Source: Bacillota bacterium
Lineage (GTDB): Bacteria; Bacillota; Clostridia; Clostridiales; Clostridiaceae
Reading direction: 5' to 3'
Assembly (NCBI GenBank): GCA_017861315.1
Contig: JAGFXP010000009.1
Coordinates: 1 to 56,272 of the forward strand
Length of the DNA stretch: 56,272 nt
This document shows, piece after piece, positions 27,007 to 35,363 of the stretch. Numbering within the stretch: position 1 is the first letter of the stretch; every line of letters starts with the position of its first letter. The notes below the pieces were generated by a model. That model made no database searches and was not told the origin of the DNA. It worked only from the letters and a program-made list of their open reading frames with translations. The translations under genes and the position numbers were made by a program.

Positions 27007-29214
27007 TTAATCTCCGATCGGATCCAGTTCGAGTCCGATAACGCTTCCTTTTGTGACAGTAGTTCCCTGTGCTATGCTCTGGCCTGTAACCATGCCGTCT
27101 CCCGTGAACTGGGCCTTCAGCCCGATGCTGTTCAGGATCTGGGTTGCCCTTTCTCTTCCGAGGCCTTTCAGATCCGGCATCGTTACTACCTTATTATAAT
27201 TAGCAGTAGTCCCTGTGTAAAGTGTTATTTTGGCACCTTCCTTCACAGTGGTTCCAGGATCCTGCTCCATATCCACAACGTACTCCCCTGCGGAATCGGT
27301 GATGTAGTCCAGATTGTATTCGGCAAGCGAGGCCTGTGCCTGGGTTTTTGTCATGCCCCTTACGTCAGGGACTATAATATCCCTCAACAGGCTTTTTGCA
27401 ATCTCTTCCCCGCTTGCGTCGCTCTTCATCGCGAGGTAGTTGAAGATATCGTTGAATACGGTCTGCGCCACCGGTGCGGCTATCTGCCCTGCGTAGTAGT
27501 TCGACGGGTCAGGTTCGTCTATCTGTATGAACACTGTGATCTTTGGGTTGTCTGCCGGCGCCATTCCTGCGAAGGACGCTATGTACTTTCCTTCCATGTA
27601 TCCTGTTTTTCCGGTCGGAAGTTTTCCTATCTTCTGCGCCGTACCGGTCTTTCCGGCTATGTGGTAGCCGTCGATGAAGGCTTTGCTTCCGCCGCCCTCC
27701 GAAACAACCTTCTCAAGGTAGGATCTCAGCTCTGCTGTCTTGGCGCTGTCGTATACCTGTCTGGCTGTGGATGCGCTGTCGTAGGTGCTGTCGATAACCT
27801 CTTCGCCTGTCTCTTCGTCGGTGTGGCCTGTCTGGTTCATGAGGTGCGGTGTAATAAGCTTGCCGCCGTTTGCCACTGCATTGAATGCAGTTAGATATTC
27901 GAAGCAGGATACGGTGTTCGTCTGTCCGAAGGAGATCGTGGCAAGATCAAGGTCTGTTATGTCCTTGGGATCCTTGACTATTCCCACAGCCTCTCCCGGA
28001 AGGTCTATGCCCGTCTTTTCGCCGAAGCCCGATTTCTTTATGTATTCGGTAAGGGTTTCCTTTCCAATAGCTGCGCCGACCTCTGCAAAACCTGAGTTGC
28101 AGGAGTTTTTCAGTATGTCGACGAAGCTCTCCACCCCGTGACCCGACCTTTTCCAGCAGTGTATTGTTACTCCAAGTATCTTGAAGCTGCCGGTGCATGT
28201 GAAGGTGGAGCCGCTGTTTACAACGTTAGTCTCGAGCGCTGCTATGGCCGTGATGACCTTGAATATGGATCCGGGCTCATAGGTGTCGCTGACCGCCCTG
28301 TTCCTCCACATGGCCTGAAGCTCTTCAGAGGTCTTTCCTTCCACCCACGGATTGTTGGGGTCGTAGTCCGGCTTGTTGACCATGGCCAGCACGTCTCCGT
28401 TGTTCGGGTCCATGACGATTATCGTCACTGCCTTGGCCTTGTTGTCCTCCAGCGCTTTTTCAGCAGCATTCTCTGCGATGTTCTGGATCACTTCGTCGAC
28501 GGTTAGGATGAGATCCTTTCCGTCGACGGGTTCAGTGATGATGGAGCTTGTATAAGGCAGGTCCTCGCTTTTCCTGTCGGTCTCGGCCACTTTCTTTCCA
28601 GGCGTGCCTGCAAGGATGGAGTTGTACTGTAACTCAAGGCCAGTCAGCCCAGATCCGTCCGAGTTGAGGAATCCCAGCACGTGGGCAAGGAAGTTGCCGT
28701 TCGGATAGTATCTCTTCGTGTCGTTTGACACTATGACGCCCCTGAGTTCAAGCGCGGTTACGCTGTCGGCCTGGGCTTTCTCGATTTTTCTCTTCAGGAT
28801 AGCATAGGAGATGGGCTTCCCGTTGGATAGCTTTGCCGTCATTATCTTTTTCACATCAGCTGTCTCCATGCCTGTTGCCTTAGCAAGCTTTTCGGCTACC
28901 TGGTCTGCAGTCAGATCTTTTTTCTCCATGGTCTCCCTAAGCGTAATCATATCCAGGTCCACCCTGTAGACGCTCGCGCTCACAGCCAGCTCCTCGCCGT
29001 TCCTGTCCAGTATCCTGCCGCGCTCAGCCTCCACGGTAATCTCGCTGGTCCACTGGGCTTCAGCCAGCGCGCTGTAATCGCCGCCCTTTATAACCATTAC
29101 ATAAACAAGTTTTAAGAATAACAAAAAGAACACTAAGGATAAAACCCGCAGCGTTATTCGCGTCCGTTTGTTAGTTTTAATTTTATCCCTGTGTACTTTT
29201 CTCTTTTTTATCAA
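27007..29214 (-). CDS. Class B penicillin-binding protein with two PASTA domains (FtsI/SpoVD type)
   Basis: 735 residues: N-terminal cytoplasmic basic tail and one membrane helix (about 22-43), PBP dimerisation domain (RGRILDRNGEELAVS), transpeptidase domain with S-x-x-K in YEPGSIFKVITA, S-x-N in KNSCNSGF and KTGTAQK, then two C-terminal PASTA repeats (about 610-672 and 675-735). Septal transpeptidase that works with FtsW. PASTA domains occur in both FtsI-like and sporulation SpoVD proteins of this phylum, so the exact role is not resolved. Confidence 0.93.
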   Translation of the reverse strand: MIKKRKVHRDKIKTNKRTRITLRVLSLVFFLLFLKLVYVMVIKGGDYSALAEAQWTSEITVEAERGRILDRNGEELAVSASVYRVDLDMITLRETMEKKDLTADQVAEKLAKATGMETADVKKIMTAKLSNGKPISYAILKRKIEKAQADSVTALELRGVIVSNDTKRYYPNGNFLAHVLGFLNSDGSGLTGLELQYNSILAGTPGKKVAETDRKSEDLPYTSSIITEPVDGKDLILTVDEVIQNIAENAAEKALEDNKAKAVTIIVMDPNNGDVLAMVNKPDYDPNNPWVEGKTSEELQAMWRNRAVSDTYEPGSIFKVITAIAALETNVVNSGSTFTCTGSFKILGVTIHCWKRSGHGVESFVDILKNSCNSGFAEVGAAIGKETLTEYIKKSGFGEKTGIDLPGEAVGIVKDPKDITDLDLATISFGQTNTVSCFEYLTAFNAVANGGKLITPHLMNQTGHTDEETGEEVIDSTYDSASTARQVYDSAKTAELRSYLEKVVSEGGGSKAFIDGYHIAGKTGTAQKIGKLPTGKTGYMEGKYIASFAGMAPADNPKITVFIQIDEPDPSNYYAGQIAAPVAQTVFNDIFNYLAMKSDASGEEIAKSLLRDIIVPDVRGMTKTQAQASLAEYNLDYITDSAGEYVVDMEQDPGTTVKEGAKITLYTGTTANYNKVVTMPDLKGLGRERATQILNSIGLKAQFTGDGMVTGQSIAQGTTVTKGSVIGLELDPIGD

Positions 29215-29237
29215 AGCTTTTACCCCCAGATGGCAAC

Positions 29238-29708
29238 CTAGAATATTTTTTCAGCTAATACAGTGACTGCGTTTTTGCCTTCACCGCTTTCGCTTTCTGC
29301 AGTGATGATGGTTTCTTTGCTTATGTCTGCATATATCGCATCATTCCTGTCTGGAGTAACCATACCTAATTTGTTTACAGCTACATCTTCGATATATTGA
29401 ATATTATTATACTTCACCAGTTCAACCTTCAAGTTTTCATTCTCTTTGTTGAGCGCTACGATGTTCTGACGTGTTGTGTTTAATTCGCTCTGCAGATTAT
29501 AGATGATGCAGTATCTTCCTATCAATGTAATACCTACAATAAATGCGATCATAATGTTTCTCATTATGACTATTTTTTTATTGATGTTCTTTTTGCTTGA
29601 TTTATTTTTTCTGACCTGTCTTTTTTGCTCTGATTCCCGGTAAGGTACATGATTTGGCGCTAATACCGTATTACCGTTAATCATGATTTTTTCATTTAAC
29701 ACGTTCAT
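29238..29708 (-). CDS. ftsL: FtsL-like septum formation protein
   Basis: 156 residues: a Lys-rich cytoplasmic tail, one membrane helix (about 48-68) and a leucine-zipper-like coiled coil (LQSELNTTRQNIVALNKEN). Position between rsmH and the septal PBP is that of ftsL. Sequence conservation is low in this family, so the call leans on topology and context. ATG 29708 follows GGGGTG; GTG 29717 three codons earlier is possible. Confidence 0.82.
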   Translation of the reverse strand: MNVLNEKIMINGNTVLAPNHVPYRESEQKRQVRKNKSSKKNINKKIVIMRNIMIAFIVGITLIGRYCIIYNLQSELNTTRQNIVALNKENENLKVELVKYNNIQYIEDVAVNKLGMVTPDRNDAIYADISKETIITAESESGEGKNAVTVLAEKIF

Positions 29709-29738
29709 AGCCTTCACCCCACTTTAAAAAATAAGAAC

Positions 29739-30668
29739 TTATAGTTTTTCGGCAACTCTGAGCTTTGCGCTCCTGCTCCTCGAATTTTCGGCCATTTCTT
29801 CATCGCTCGGAATAATAGGTTTTTTTGTTTTTATTTTAATAATCGGTTTTTTTCCGCAGACACAGACCGGAAAATCTTTTGGACAGTTGCACGGATCTTC
29901 CAGTTCCTTGAACAGGTTCTTGATTTCTCTGTCTTCAAGTGAGTGGAATGTGATTACCGCTATCCTGCCTTTCGGGTTAAGCCTTTCTATGCTGTCCCTT
30001 ATGGCCTTGTCCAATATCTGCAGTTCCCTGTTGACTTCTATCCTAATGGCCTGGAAAGTTCTCTTTCCCGGATGCCCTTCCCTCCTGAATTTAGCAGGGA
30101 TTGCCGCCGTTATTGCGTCCACCAGCTCGAATGTTGTTTCAAGAGGTTTCTTGGCTCTTCTCTCCGCAATGAACTGCGCTATCCTCTTGGCAAATCTCTC
30201 CTCGCCGTACTCCTTTATGATCCTGTATAATTCCTCTTCGCTATAGTTATTCACAACGTCGTAGGCTGAAAGGCTGCTTTCCCTGTTCATCCTCATGTCC
30301 AGCGGAGCGTTTCTCATGTAGCTGAAGCCTCTTTCCGCCTCGTCCAGCTGGTGGGAGGACACCCCAAGGTCCATCAGTATTCCGTCAACCTTTTCGATTT
30401 CCAGAGTTTCCAGTATGCTGTCTATGTTGTAAAAATTATCATGCACATATGTAACGTTTTCATAATCCTTGAGTCTTTCCTTTGCTGCGGCTATTGCGTT
30501 GGTGTCCTGGTCGATTCCTATCAGCTTCCCGGTTCCCTTCAGCTTTTTAAGTATCTCCAGCGAATGTCCTCCGCCACCCATTGTGCAGTCCACGTAGATT
30601 CCGTTTTCCTTGATATCTAAAGCTTCTATGCATTCATTCAGCAATACGGATACATGTTTAAATTCCAT
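29739..30668 (-). CDS. rsmH: 16S rRNA (cytosine-1402-N4) methyltransferase RsmH
   Basis: 309 residues, SAM-dependent methyltransferase acting on C1402 of 16S rRNA. The SAM motif is [14 protein letters not shown]; other signatures are [19 protein letters not shown] and [15 protein letters not shown]. Second gene of the division cluster, 9 bases after mraZ. Confidence 0.97.
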   Translation of the reverse strand: MEFKHVSVLLNECIEALDIKENGIYVDCTMGGGGHSLEILKKLKGTGKLIGIDQDTNAIAAAKERLKDYENVTYVHDNFYNIDSILETLEIEKVDGILMDLGVSSHQLDEAERGFSYMRNAPLDMRMNRESSLSAYDVVNNYSEEELYRIIKEYGEERFAKRIAQFIAERRAKKPLETTFELVDAITAAIPAKFRREGHPGKRTFQAIRIEVNRELQILDKAIRDSIERLNPKGRIAVITFHSLEDREIKNLFKELEDPCNCPKDFPVCVCGKKPIIKIKTKKPIIPSDEEMAENSRSRSAKLRVAEKL

Positions 30669-30677
30669 ATAATCCTC

Positions 30678-31106
30678 CTATATTCCGAGTTCACTCATCT
30701 GTTCAGCGATCTCATCGAAGTCGAGATTGAGGTCATTGTATTCTTCCCACTTCTCTTTGCTCCAGATTTCAATTCTGTTGGATACTCCGATGCTGATCAC
30801 TTCTTTTTCTATACCCGCATATTCCATTATGCTCTGCGGTATGAGCGCCCTTCCCTGTTTGTCCAGTTCTATTTCATTGGCTCCCGAGAAGAAGAATCTC
30901 TGGAAAGCCCTTGCGTTCTTGTTTGTAAGCGGCAGCTTCACAAGCTTTTCTTCGAGAAGCTTCCATTCATCAACTGTATAAGCGTATATGCATCCGTCGA
31001 GTCCCTTGGTCATAACAAATTTGCCCCCAAGCTCATCCCTGAATTTCGAAGGTATTATTATTCTGTTTTTGTTGTCTATTGCATGATTATATTCACCGAT
31101 AAACAT
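30678..31106 (-). CDS. mraZ: Transcriptional regulator MraZ
   Basis: 142 residues with two SpoVT/AbrB-like domains ([23 protein letters not shown] and the second [19 protein letters not shown]). MraZ forms ring oligomers and binds direct repeats upstream of its own gene to control the division cluster. Such repeats are visible at 31129-31155. The ATG follows AGGGGGG. Confidence 0.96.
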   Translation of the reverse strand: MFIGEYNHAIDNKNRIIIPSKFRDELGGKFVMTKGLDGCIYAYTVDEWKLLEEKLVKLPLTNKNARAFQRFFFSGANEIELDKQGRALIPQSIMEYAGIEKEVISIGVSNRIEIWSKEKWEEYNDLNLDFDEIAEQMSELGI

Positions 31107-31128
31107 AATAACACCCCCCTAAAATTCT

Positions 31129-31155
31129 CCACTTTACACCACTTTATACCACTTT
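31129..31155 (-). promoter_or_regulatory. MraZ-box direct repeats
   Basis: On the minus strand AAAGTGG occurs three times (31149-31155, 31139-31145, 31129-31135) with exactly 10-bp period, ending 23 bases before the mraZ start. This matches MraZ boxes described in other low-GC bacteria (AAAGTG-type repeats with 3-base spacers), so autoregulation is very likely. Confidence 0.85.
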
Positions 31156-31256
31156 CCATATATATTCTAGATTGAATCCGAAATTCCTTCTCGTTTTTCG
31201 AATTTTTTAACATTTTTTTAACATTTTTTTATCTTTTTTTTCCAGAAGTTCTTTCC

Positions 31257-31285
31257 TTGAAATAGGTAACCTTCTAGAGTATAAT
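31257..31285 (+). promoter_or_regulatory. Consensus promoter of ychF
   Basis: TTGAAA (31257-31262), a 17-base spacer and TATAAT (31280-31285), 42 bases upstream of the ychF ATG. Confidence 0.75.
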
Positions 31286-31327
31286 CTAATAGGAATAATC
31301 CGCATCAGAAAGGAATGTAAAAGAGCA

Positions 31328-32425
31328 ATGAAATTAGGAATCGTAGGTTTGCCGAATGTAGGCAAAAGCACTTTGTTTAATGCAATAACAAAAGCAGGCG
31401 CAGAATCCGCCAACTATCCGTTCTGCACAATCGAGCCGAACGTTGGCGTAGTAAGCGTGCCTGATAAAAGATTAGATGTTCTTGAAAAGATGTACAACAC
31501 GAAGAGGAAGGTTCATACAGCAATTGAATTTTATGATATCGCCGGCCTCGTAAAGGGAGCCAGCAAGGGTGAAGGTCTTGGAAACAAGTTCCTTTCGCAT
31601 ATAAGGGAGGTAGCCTCCATCGTACATGTTGTGCGATGCTTCCAGGACGAGAACATAGTCCACGTTGACGGTTCCGTTGACCCTATCAGGGACATAGAAA
31701 CAATAAACCTGGAGCTGATCTTCTCGGACATAGACACACTCGAAAAGAGAATAGAGAAATCAAGGAAGCTGGCTAACAGCGGAAATAAAGAAGCTAAAGC
31801 CGAGGTGGATCTCGCGTCGAAGCTGAAGACCCACCTGGAGGAAGGAAAGCCTGTAAGGACAGCAGAGCTTACAGATGAAGAGCAGGATCGCGTAAAGGGA
31901 TATTTCCTCCTTACATCAAAGCCTGTGCTGTATGCGGCAAACATTTCAGAGGAAGACCTTATGGCCGGAAACACAGACAACGACCTCGTAAAAATGGTCA
32001 GGGAGTTCGCTGCTGCTGAAAATTCAGAGGTTATAGTGATATCCGCCAAGCTGGAAGAGGAGCTCTCCACACTGGAGGACGAGGAAAAGATGGAGCTTCT
32101 GTCCGAGTACGGACTGGACGAATCGGGTCTCGACAAGCTCATCCACGCATCCTACAAGCTGCTGGGACTCATTAGCTACCTGACCGCAGGAGTTCAGGAA
32201 GTGCGTGCATGGACTATAGTCGACGGCACCAAGGCGCCCCAGGCTGCAGGCAAAATCCATTCGGATATCGAGAGAGGCTTCATAAGAGCTGAGATCGTGT
32301 CCTACGACACCCTTGTTGAGTGCGGCTCAGAGGCTGCGGCTAAAGAGAAGGGTCTCTTCAGGCTTGAAGGCAAGGACTATGTTATGAAGGACGGAGATGT
32401 TGTAAACTTCAGGTTCAACGTATAA
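31328..32425 (+). CDS. ychF: Redox-responsive ATPase YchF (OLA1 family)
   Basis: 365 residues of the Obg-related YchF family, which hydrolyses ATP rather than GTP and associates with ribosomes. The P-loop is GLPNVGKSTLFNAI, followed by YPFCTIEPN; a variant G4 motif (N-I-S-E in YAANISEED) fits ATP preference, and the C-terminal TGS domain ends KDGDVVNFRFNV. Monocistronic, with its own promoter and a strong terminator. Confidence 0.96.
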   Translation: MKLGIVGLPNVGKSTLFNAITKAGAESANYPFCTIEPNVGVVSVPDKRLDVLEKMYNTKRKVHTAIEFYDIAGLVKGASKGEGLGNKFLSHIREVASIVHVVRCFQDENIVHVDGSVDPIRDIETINLELIFSDIDTLEKRIEKSRKLANSGNKEAKAEVDLASKLKTHLEEGKPVRTAELTDEEQDRVKGYFLLTSKPVLYAANISEEDLMAGNTDNDLVKMVREFAAAENSEVIVISAKLEEELSTLEDEEKMELLSEYGLDESGLDKLIHASYKLLGLISYLTAGVQEVRAWTIVDGTKAPQAAGKIHSDIERGFIRAEIVSYDTLVECGSEAAAKEKGLFRLEGKDYVMKDGDVVNFRFNV

Positions 32426-32476
32426 AAAGAGGCCCGGAGTCAAGCTTTTAAACAAGCTTGCCTCCGGGCCTCTTTT
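32425..32476. terminator. Bidirectional terminator between ychF and the lipoprotein gene
   Basis: AAAAGAGGCCCGGAG and CTCCGGGCCTCTTTT form the outer stem, with an inner CAAGCTT/AAGCTTG stem. T-runs occur on both strands. It is immediately followed by CAAATCTAATA, the same 11-mer that follows the repeat hairpin at 11132. Confidence 0.9.
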
Positions 32477-32481
32477 CAAAT

Positions 32482-33147
32482 CTAATAGGTTGTCGACTCT
32501 GTGTATCCGGCCGGGATTTCGAACATGTCTGCAGTAACGTTGTCAGAAAGCTCTATGATCTCCATTACAGACTCCATCTCAGCTGATTTGAATACGATGG
32601 CGTACAGTTTTCCGCCGTCAAAATAGTATCTGAGCGTACCCTGATCTGTCTTGTATTCCTCGTAGTCCATCATTTTTCCGTTTAGTTCGGCCTTTCCCTT
32701 TCCTACATAGACTATGCCGGAGGTGTCAATCTTCTGGTCCTCAACGCTGGCTGTTGTGCCGGAGGAATTCGTATCATCGATGACTATTTTATAGTAGGTT
32801 TTTGCATCGTCATTGAGCACGTAGACAGTTTTGTCCTTGACTATCTCATGTACTTTCATACTATCTGTATCAAAAATATATGACTTGTTATTACTATCAA
32901 AGGCTGATATAACATCTGTTACATTTGTTTTGCCCTCCACCGTGGTCTTAATGGTGTAATGCATGAGATATTTTCCGGTCTTCATGATGTCCGCATAGGA
33001 TGCCGACAAGAGATCGGATCCGGTCTCCGTCTGGCTTGTGCCGCTGTCCTTTGTATCTTCAGTATCGTTTGTTGTGCCTCCGGAACAGCCTGCAAAGATC
33101 CCCACGGCAAATATGGTTGAAAAAAGTATCGTCATTATTTTTTTCAT
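32482..33147 (-). CDS. Secreted lipoprotein of unknown function
   Basis: 221 residues. The signal peptide MKKIMTILFSTIFAVGIFAGC ends in a lipobox with Cys near residue 20, followed by a Ser/Thr/Asp-rich linker and a beta-rich domain reminiscent of LolA/LppX-like outer-surface folds (KYLMHYTIKTTVEGK; ELNGKMMDYEEYKTD). I do not recognise a specific family. ATG 33147 has AAAGGAGG upstream; the longer frame begins in the promoter region. Probably membrane-anchored outside the cell. Confidence 0.8.
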   Translation of the reverse strand: MKKIMTILFSTIFAVGIFAGCSGGTTNDTEDTKDSGTSQTETGSDLLSASYADIMKTGKYLMHYTIKTTVEGKTNVTDVISAFDSNNKSYIFDTDSMKVHEIVKDKTVYVLNDDAKTYYKIVIDDTNSSGTTASVEDQKIDTSGIVYVGKGKAELNGKMMDYEEYKTDQGTLRYYFDGGKLYAIVFKSAEMESVMEIIELSDNVTADMFEIPAGYTESTTY

Positions 33148-33184
33148 TACAATACCTCCTTTAATATTAGAAGTTCTTATTTTC

Positions 33185-33212
33185 ATTATATACTTTTTTG
33201 AACATATGGCAA
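33185..33212 (-). promoter_or_regulatory. Probable promoter of the lipoprotein gene
   Basis: Minus strand: TTGCCA (33207-33212), a 16-base spacer and TATAAT (33185-33190), 37 bases upstream of the start. Confidence 0.6.
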
Positions 33213-33268
33213 TGAAATCGTTTCCTGATGTATAATGTAATCAAATATATACCGAGAGGGGTTTTAAT

Positions 33269-33592
33269 ATGGTTGAGAAGCTTTACCCGTATGCCGTGAC
33301 TGACGAGAAGACAGTCGAGATATTCATCAACGATGACAACTGCACAATGGGGCATGTGATATTGAAGCCGGGAGATGAGCTTGAGGCGCACAGCACGGAC
33401 TCCAACGTATACCTGCTTATAGTCAGGGGTGAGCTGACATTGTCTCTGAACAAGGTTGAAACCAGGACATTCGGAACAGGCGCCGTGGTAAATGTACCCT
33501 ATGGAACAGTCATGGGCATGAAAAATTCCTCCGGAGCCGTCATGGAGCTTTTTGCTTTCAAATCCCCTAATCCGAAGAACTACGTCAGATAA
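33269..33592 (+). CDS. Small cupin-domain protein
   Basis: 107 residues forming a single cupin barrel (GHVILKPGDELEAHSTDSNVYLLIVRGELTLSL) with few of the usual metal-binding His residues; only one His pair region (GHVI, AHST) is present. Substrate or partner unknown. Preceded by GAGAGGGG and a TATAAT at 33231. Flanking genes are unrelated, so context does not help. Confidence 0.75.
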   Translation: MVEKLYPYAVTDEKTVEIFINDDNCTMGHVILKPGDELEAHSTDSNVYLLIVRGELTLSLNKVETRTFGTGAVVNVPYGTVMGMKNSSGAVMELFAFKSPNPKNYVR

Positions 33593-33628
33593 ATCGGCAC
33601 CAGAAATAAACAATATTTTCTAATTTTA

Positions 33629-33657
33629 TTGACTATTCTGTAAATTTGTTGCATAAT
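33629..33657 (+). promoter_or_regulatory. Promoter of the Cys-rich protein gene
   Basis: TTGACT (33629-33634), a 17-base spacer and CATAAT (33652-33657), 40 bases upstream of ATG 33698. Confidence 0.7.
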
Positions 33658-33697
33658 CATATTAAGCATATAGTTTATAACGTAAGGAGTGATTTTC

Positions 33698-34078
33698 ATG
33701 CCAAAAACAAAACGAGATATTAATATACCTAAGATCAGTCCAGAAAATCAACGTTGGTTTAGGATGGGAAAACTTAACGAGAAACACCATATCGACATGA
33801 CAGAAGAAGAAAAAGCCAACATCGCTTTATGTACAGGCACAAAACACACTCATCCTTGCAAAAACCCTATGTTCAGATGCACAGTATGCGGAAACTATGG
33901 CTGCTCACAGGTGGAAGCTGATAAATGCACAGACCAGGCCTTCAAGAACGATAAGTGTCTGCAGTGCGGCGCACAAGGCGATCGAGTTCCTCTTATGAAG
34001 AATGAAGTTGATGAATATGTTGCAAAATGGAATGAAATGGTTCCTGAAATCAAGGAACTCGAAAAGGAAACGGAATAA
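33698..34078 (+). CDS. Cys-rich putative zinc-ribbon protein, unknown function
   Basis: 126 residues, soluble and charged. The central part holds paired CxxC motifs (F-R-C-T-V-C-G-N-Y-G-C and D-K-C-L-Q-C-G-A-Q-G), further cysteines and several His (TKHTHPC), a layout expected for one or two zinc ribbons. The C-terminus is a predicted helix. ATG 33698 has AAGGAG eight bases upstream; the GTG nine bases earlier overlaps that site. No family recognised. Monocistronic with a good promoter, so probably expressed. Confidence 0.75.
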   Translation: MPKTKRDINIPKISPENQRWFRMGKLNEKHHIDMTEEEKANIALCTGTKHTHPCKNPMFRCTVCGNYGCSQVEADKCTDQAFKNDKCLQCGAQGDRVPLMKNEVDEYVAKWNEMVPEIKELEKETE

Positions 34079-34250
34079 CAGTCTAACATGATTTTTAAGC
34101 GGTGCCCTGGCGGTGCCGCTCTTCTTTTTCTCTCTTAAACGGTTTTCAATATCATCTAAAAAAGCACCGGATAAGTTTTGCAAATATTCTGTTAACGCTT
34201 CGGATTCATGGTATAATTAAGCTATAAAACACCATCGGGAGGTGCTGAAC

Positions 34251-35276
34251 GTGAAGCGCATAGCTAACCTGTTACTTGCCGCAGTCTTTATTCTCACTGT
34301 TTCCATTTACTCCGGGCTTTCAGTCAATGAAACCGCACCTGCATCCGCTGAGCCGTCCAGCGAATACGTATCGCTTGCAGCAACCGTAACCTTGCGGTAC
34401 GGATCGACCGGTGAAAGCGTAAGAGCCCTGCAGCAGCAGCTTAACAGTTTCGGATACAGCCTGACAGCGGACGGCATATTCGGAAGCATCACCTTGTCTG
34501 CAGTCAAGAGCTTTCAGGCTTCAAAGGGGCTTGCAGCAGACGGCATCGTTGGCCCGCTCACCTGGGGCGCACTCGGTTCCGGAACTTCATCACAATCCGG
34601 AACGACATCAGGCACAAGTCCAGAGGACACAGTCCTCCGGTATGGTGATCGAGGTTATGCGGTCCAGGTCCTTCAGCAGAAGCTGAACGTATTCAAATAC
34701 AATCTGTCTGTAGACGGTGTATTCGGTTCTGGCACTAGCTTTGCAGTCAGGGATTTCCAGAGAGTCGTGGGCCTCGGCGCCGACGGAGTGGTCGGCCCTT
34801 TAACCTGGAACGCACTTGATAACACGCCAGCTGTTTCACCTTACATTTACGATCCTGCCCAGAGGTATCAGTCCAGGGTCAACTCAAGCAACTGTCCGAG
34901 CAGCACAAAGTACTACATCTACGTAAACAGGGAGAGGCACGTAGTGTGCATCCTTACGGGAAGCAACTACAACTGGACCATACAGAAGATATTCAAATGC
35001 ACCGTAGGCGCTCCGGCGACACCAACTATAACGGGAAAGTATTCTGTAAAAGCGAAAGGCTCCTACTTCGTTACCGAGAACGGACTGATCTGCAAATACT
35101 ACACTCAGATTTACGGCGACTATCTGTTCCACAGCATCCTGTACTACCCTGGCGGAGGAATAGCGGATTCGAGACTGGGGATGGATCTATCCCACGGATG
35201 CATCAGGCTTGCAACAGAAAACGCACTTTACATCTACAACAATATCCCTTACGGGACAGGCATCTGGATCGAGTAA
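34251..35276 (+). CDS. L,D-transpeptidase (YkuD) with two peptidoglycan-binding domains
   Basis: 341 residues: signal peptide (about 1-30), two PG_binding_1 repeats (about 45-105 and 120-185; LRYGSTGESVRALQQQLNSFG and the like), then a YkuD catalytic domain ending in the active-site motif S-H-G-C-I-R-L. Such enzymes make 3-3 crosslinks or attach proteins to peptidoglycan outside the cell. I prefer GTG 34251, eight bases after GGGAGG, over GTG 34242, which overlaps that site. An extended -10 (TGG-TATAAT, 34212-34217) lies upstream. Confidence 0.9.
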   Translation: MKRIANLLLAAVFILTVSIYSGLSVNETAPASAEPSSEYVSLAATVTLRYGSTGESVRALQQQLNSFGYSLTADGIFGSITLSAVKSFQASKGLAADGIVGPLTWGALGSGTSSQSGTTSGTSPEDTVLRYGDRGYAVQVLQQKLNVFKYNLSVDGVFGSGTSFAVRDFQRVVGLGADGVVGPLTWNALDNTPAVSPYIYDPAQRYQSRVNSSNCPSSTKYYIYVNRERHVVCILTGSNYNWTIQKIFKCTVGAPATPTITGKYSVKAKGSYFVTENGLICKYYTQIYGDYLFHSILYYPGGGIADSRLGMDLSHGCIRLATENALYIYNNIPYGTGIWIE

Positions 35277-35280
35277 ACGT

Positions 35281-35326
35281 AAAGATGCTGCACCTCCAGC
35301 GTTATAGCTGGCGGTGCAGCATCTTT
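35281..35326. terminator. Bidirectional terminator
   Basis: AAAGATGCTGCACC-TCCAGC and GCTGGC-GGTGCAGCATCTTT form a 20-bp stem with T-runs on both strands between the convergent L,D-transpeptidase and cardiolipin synthase genes. Confidence 0.9.
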
Positions 35327-35363
35327 ATTTGCCATGCGTTCAAAGGCTGCCAGATTATTCGAA

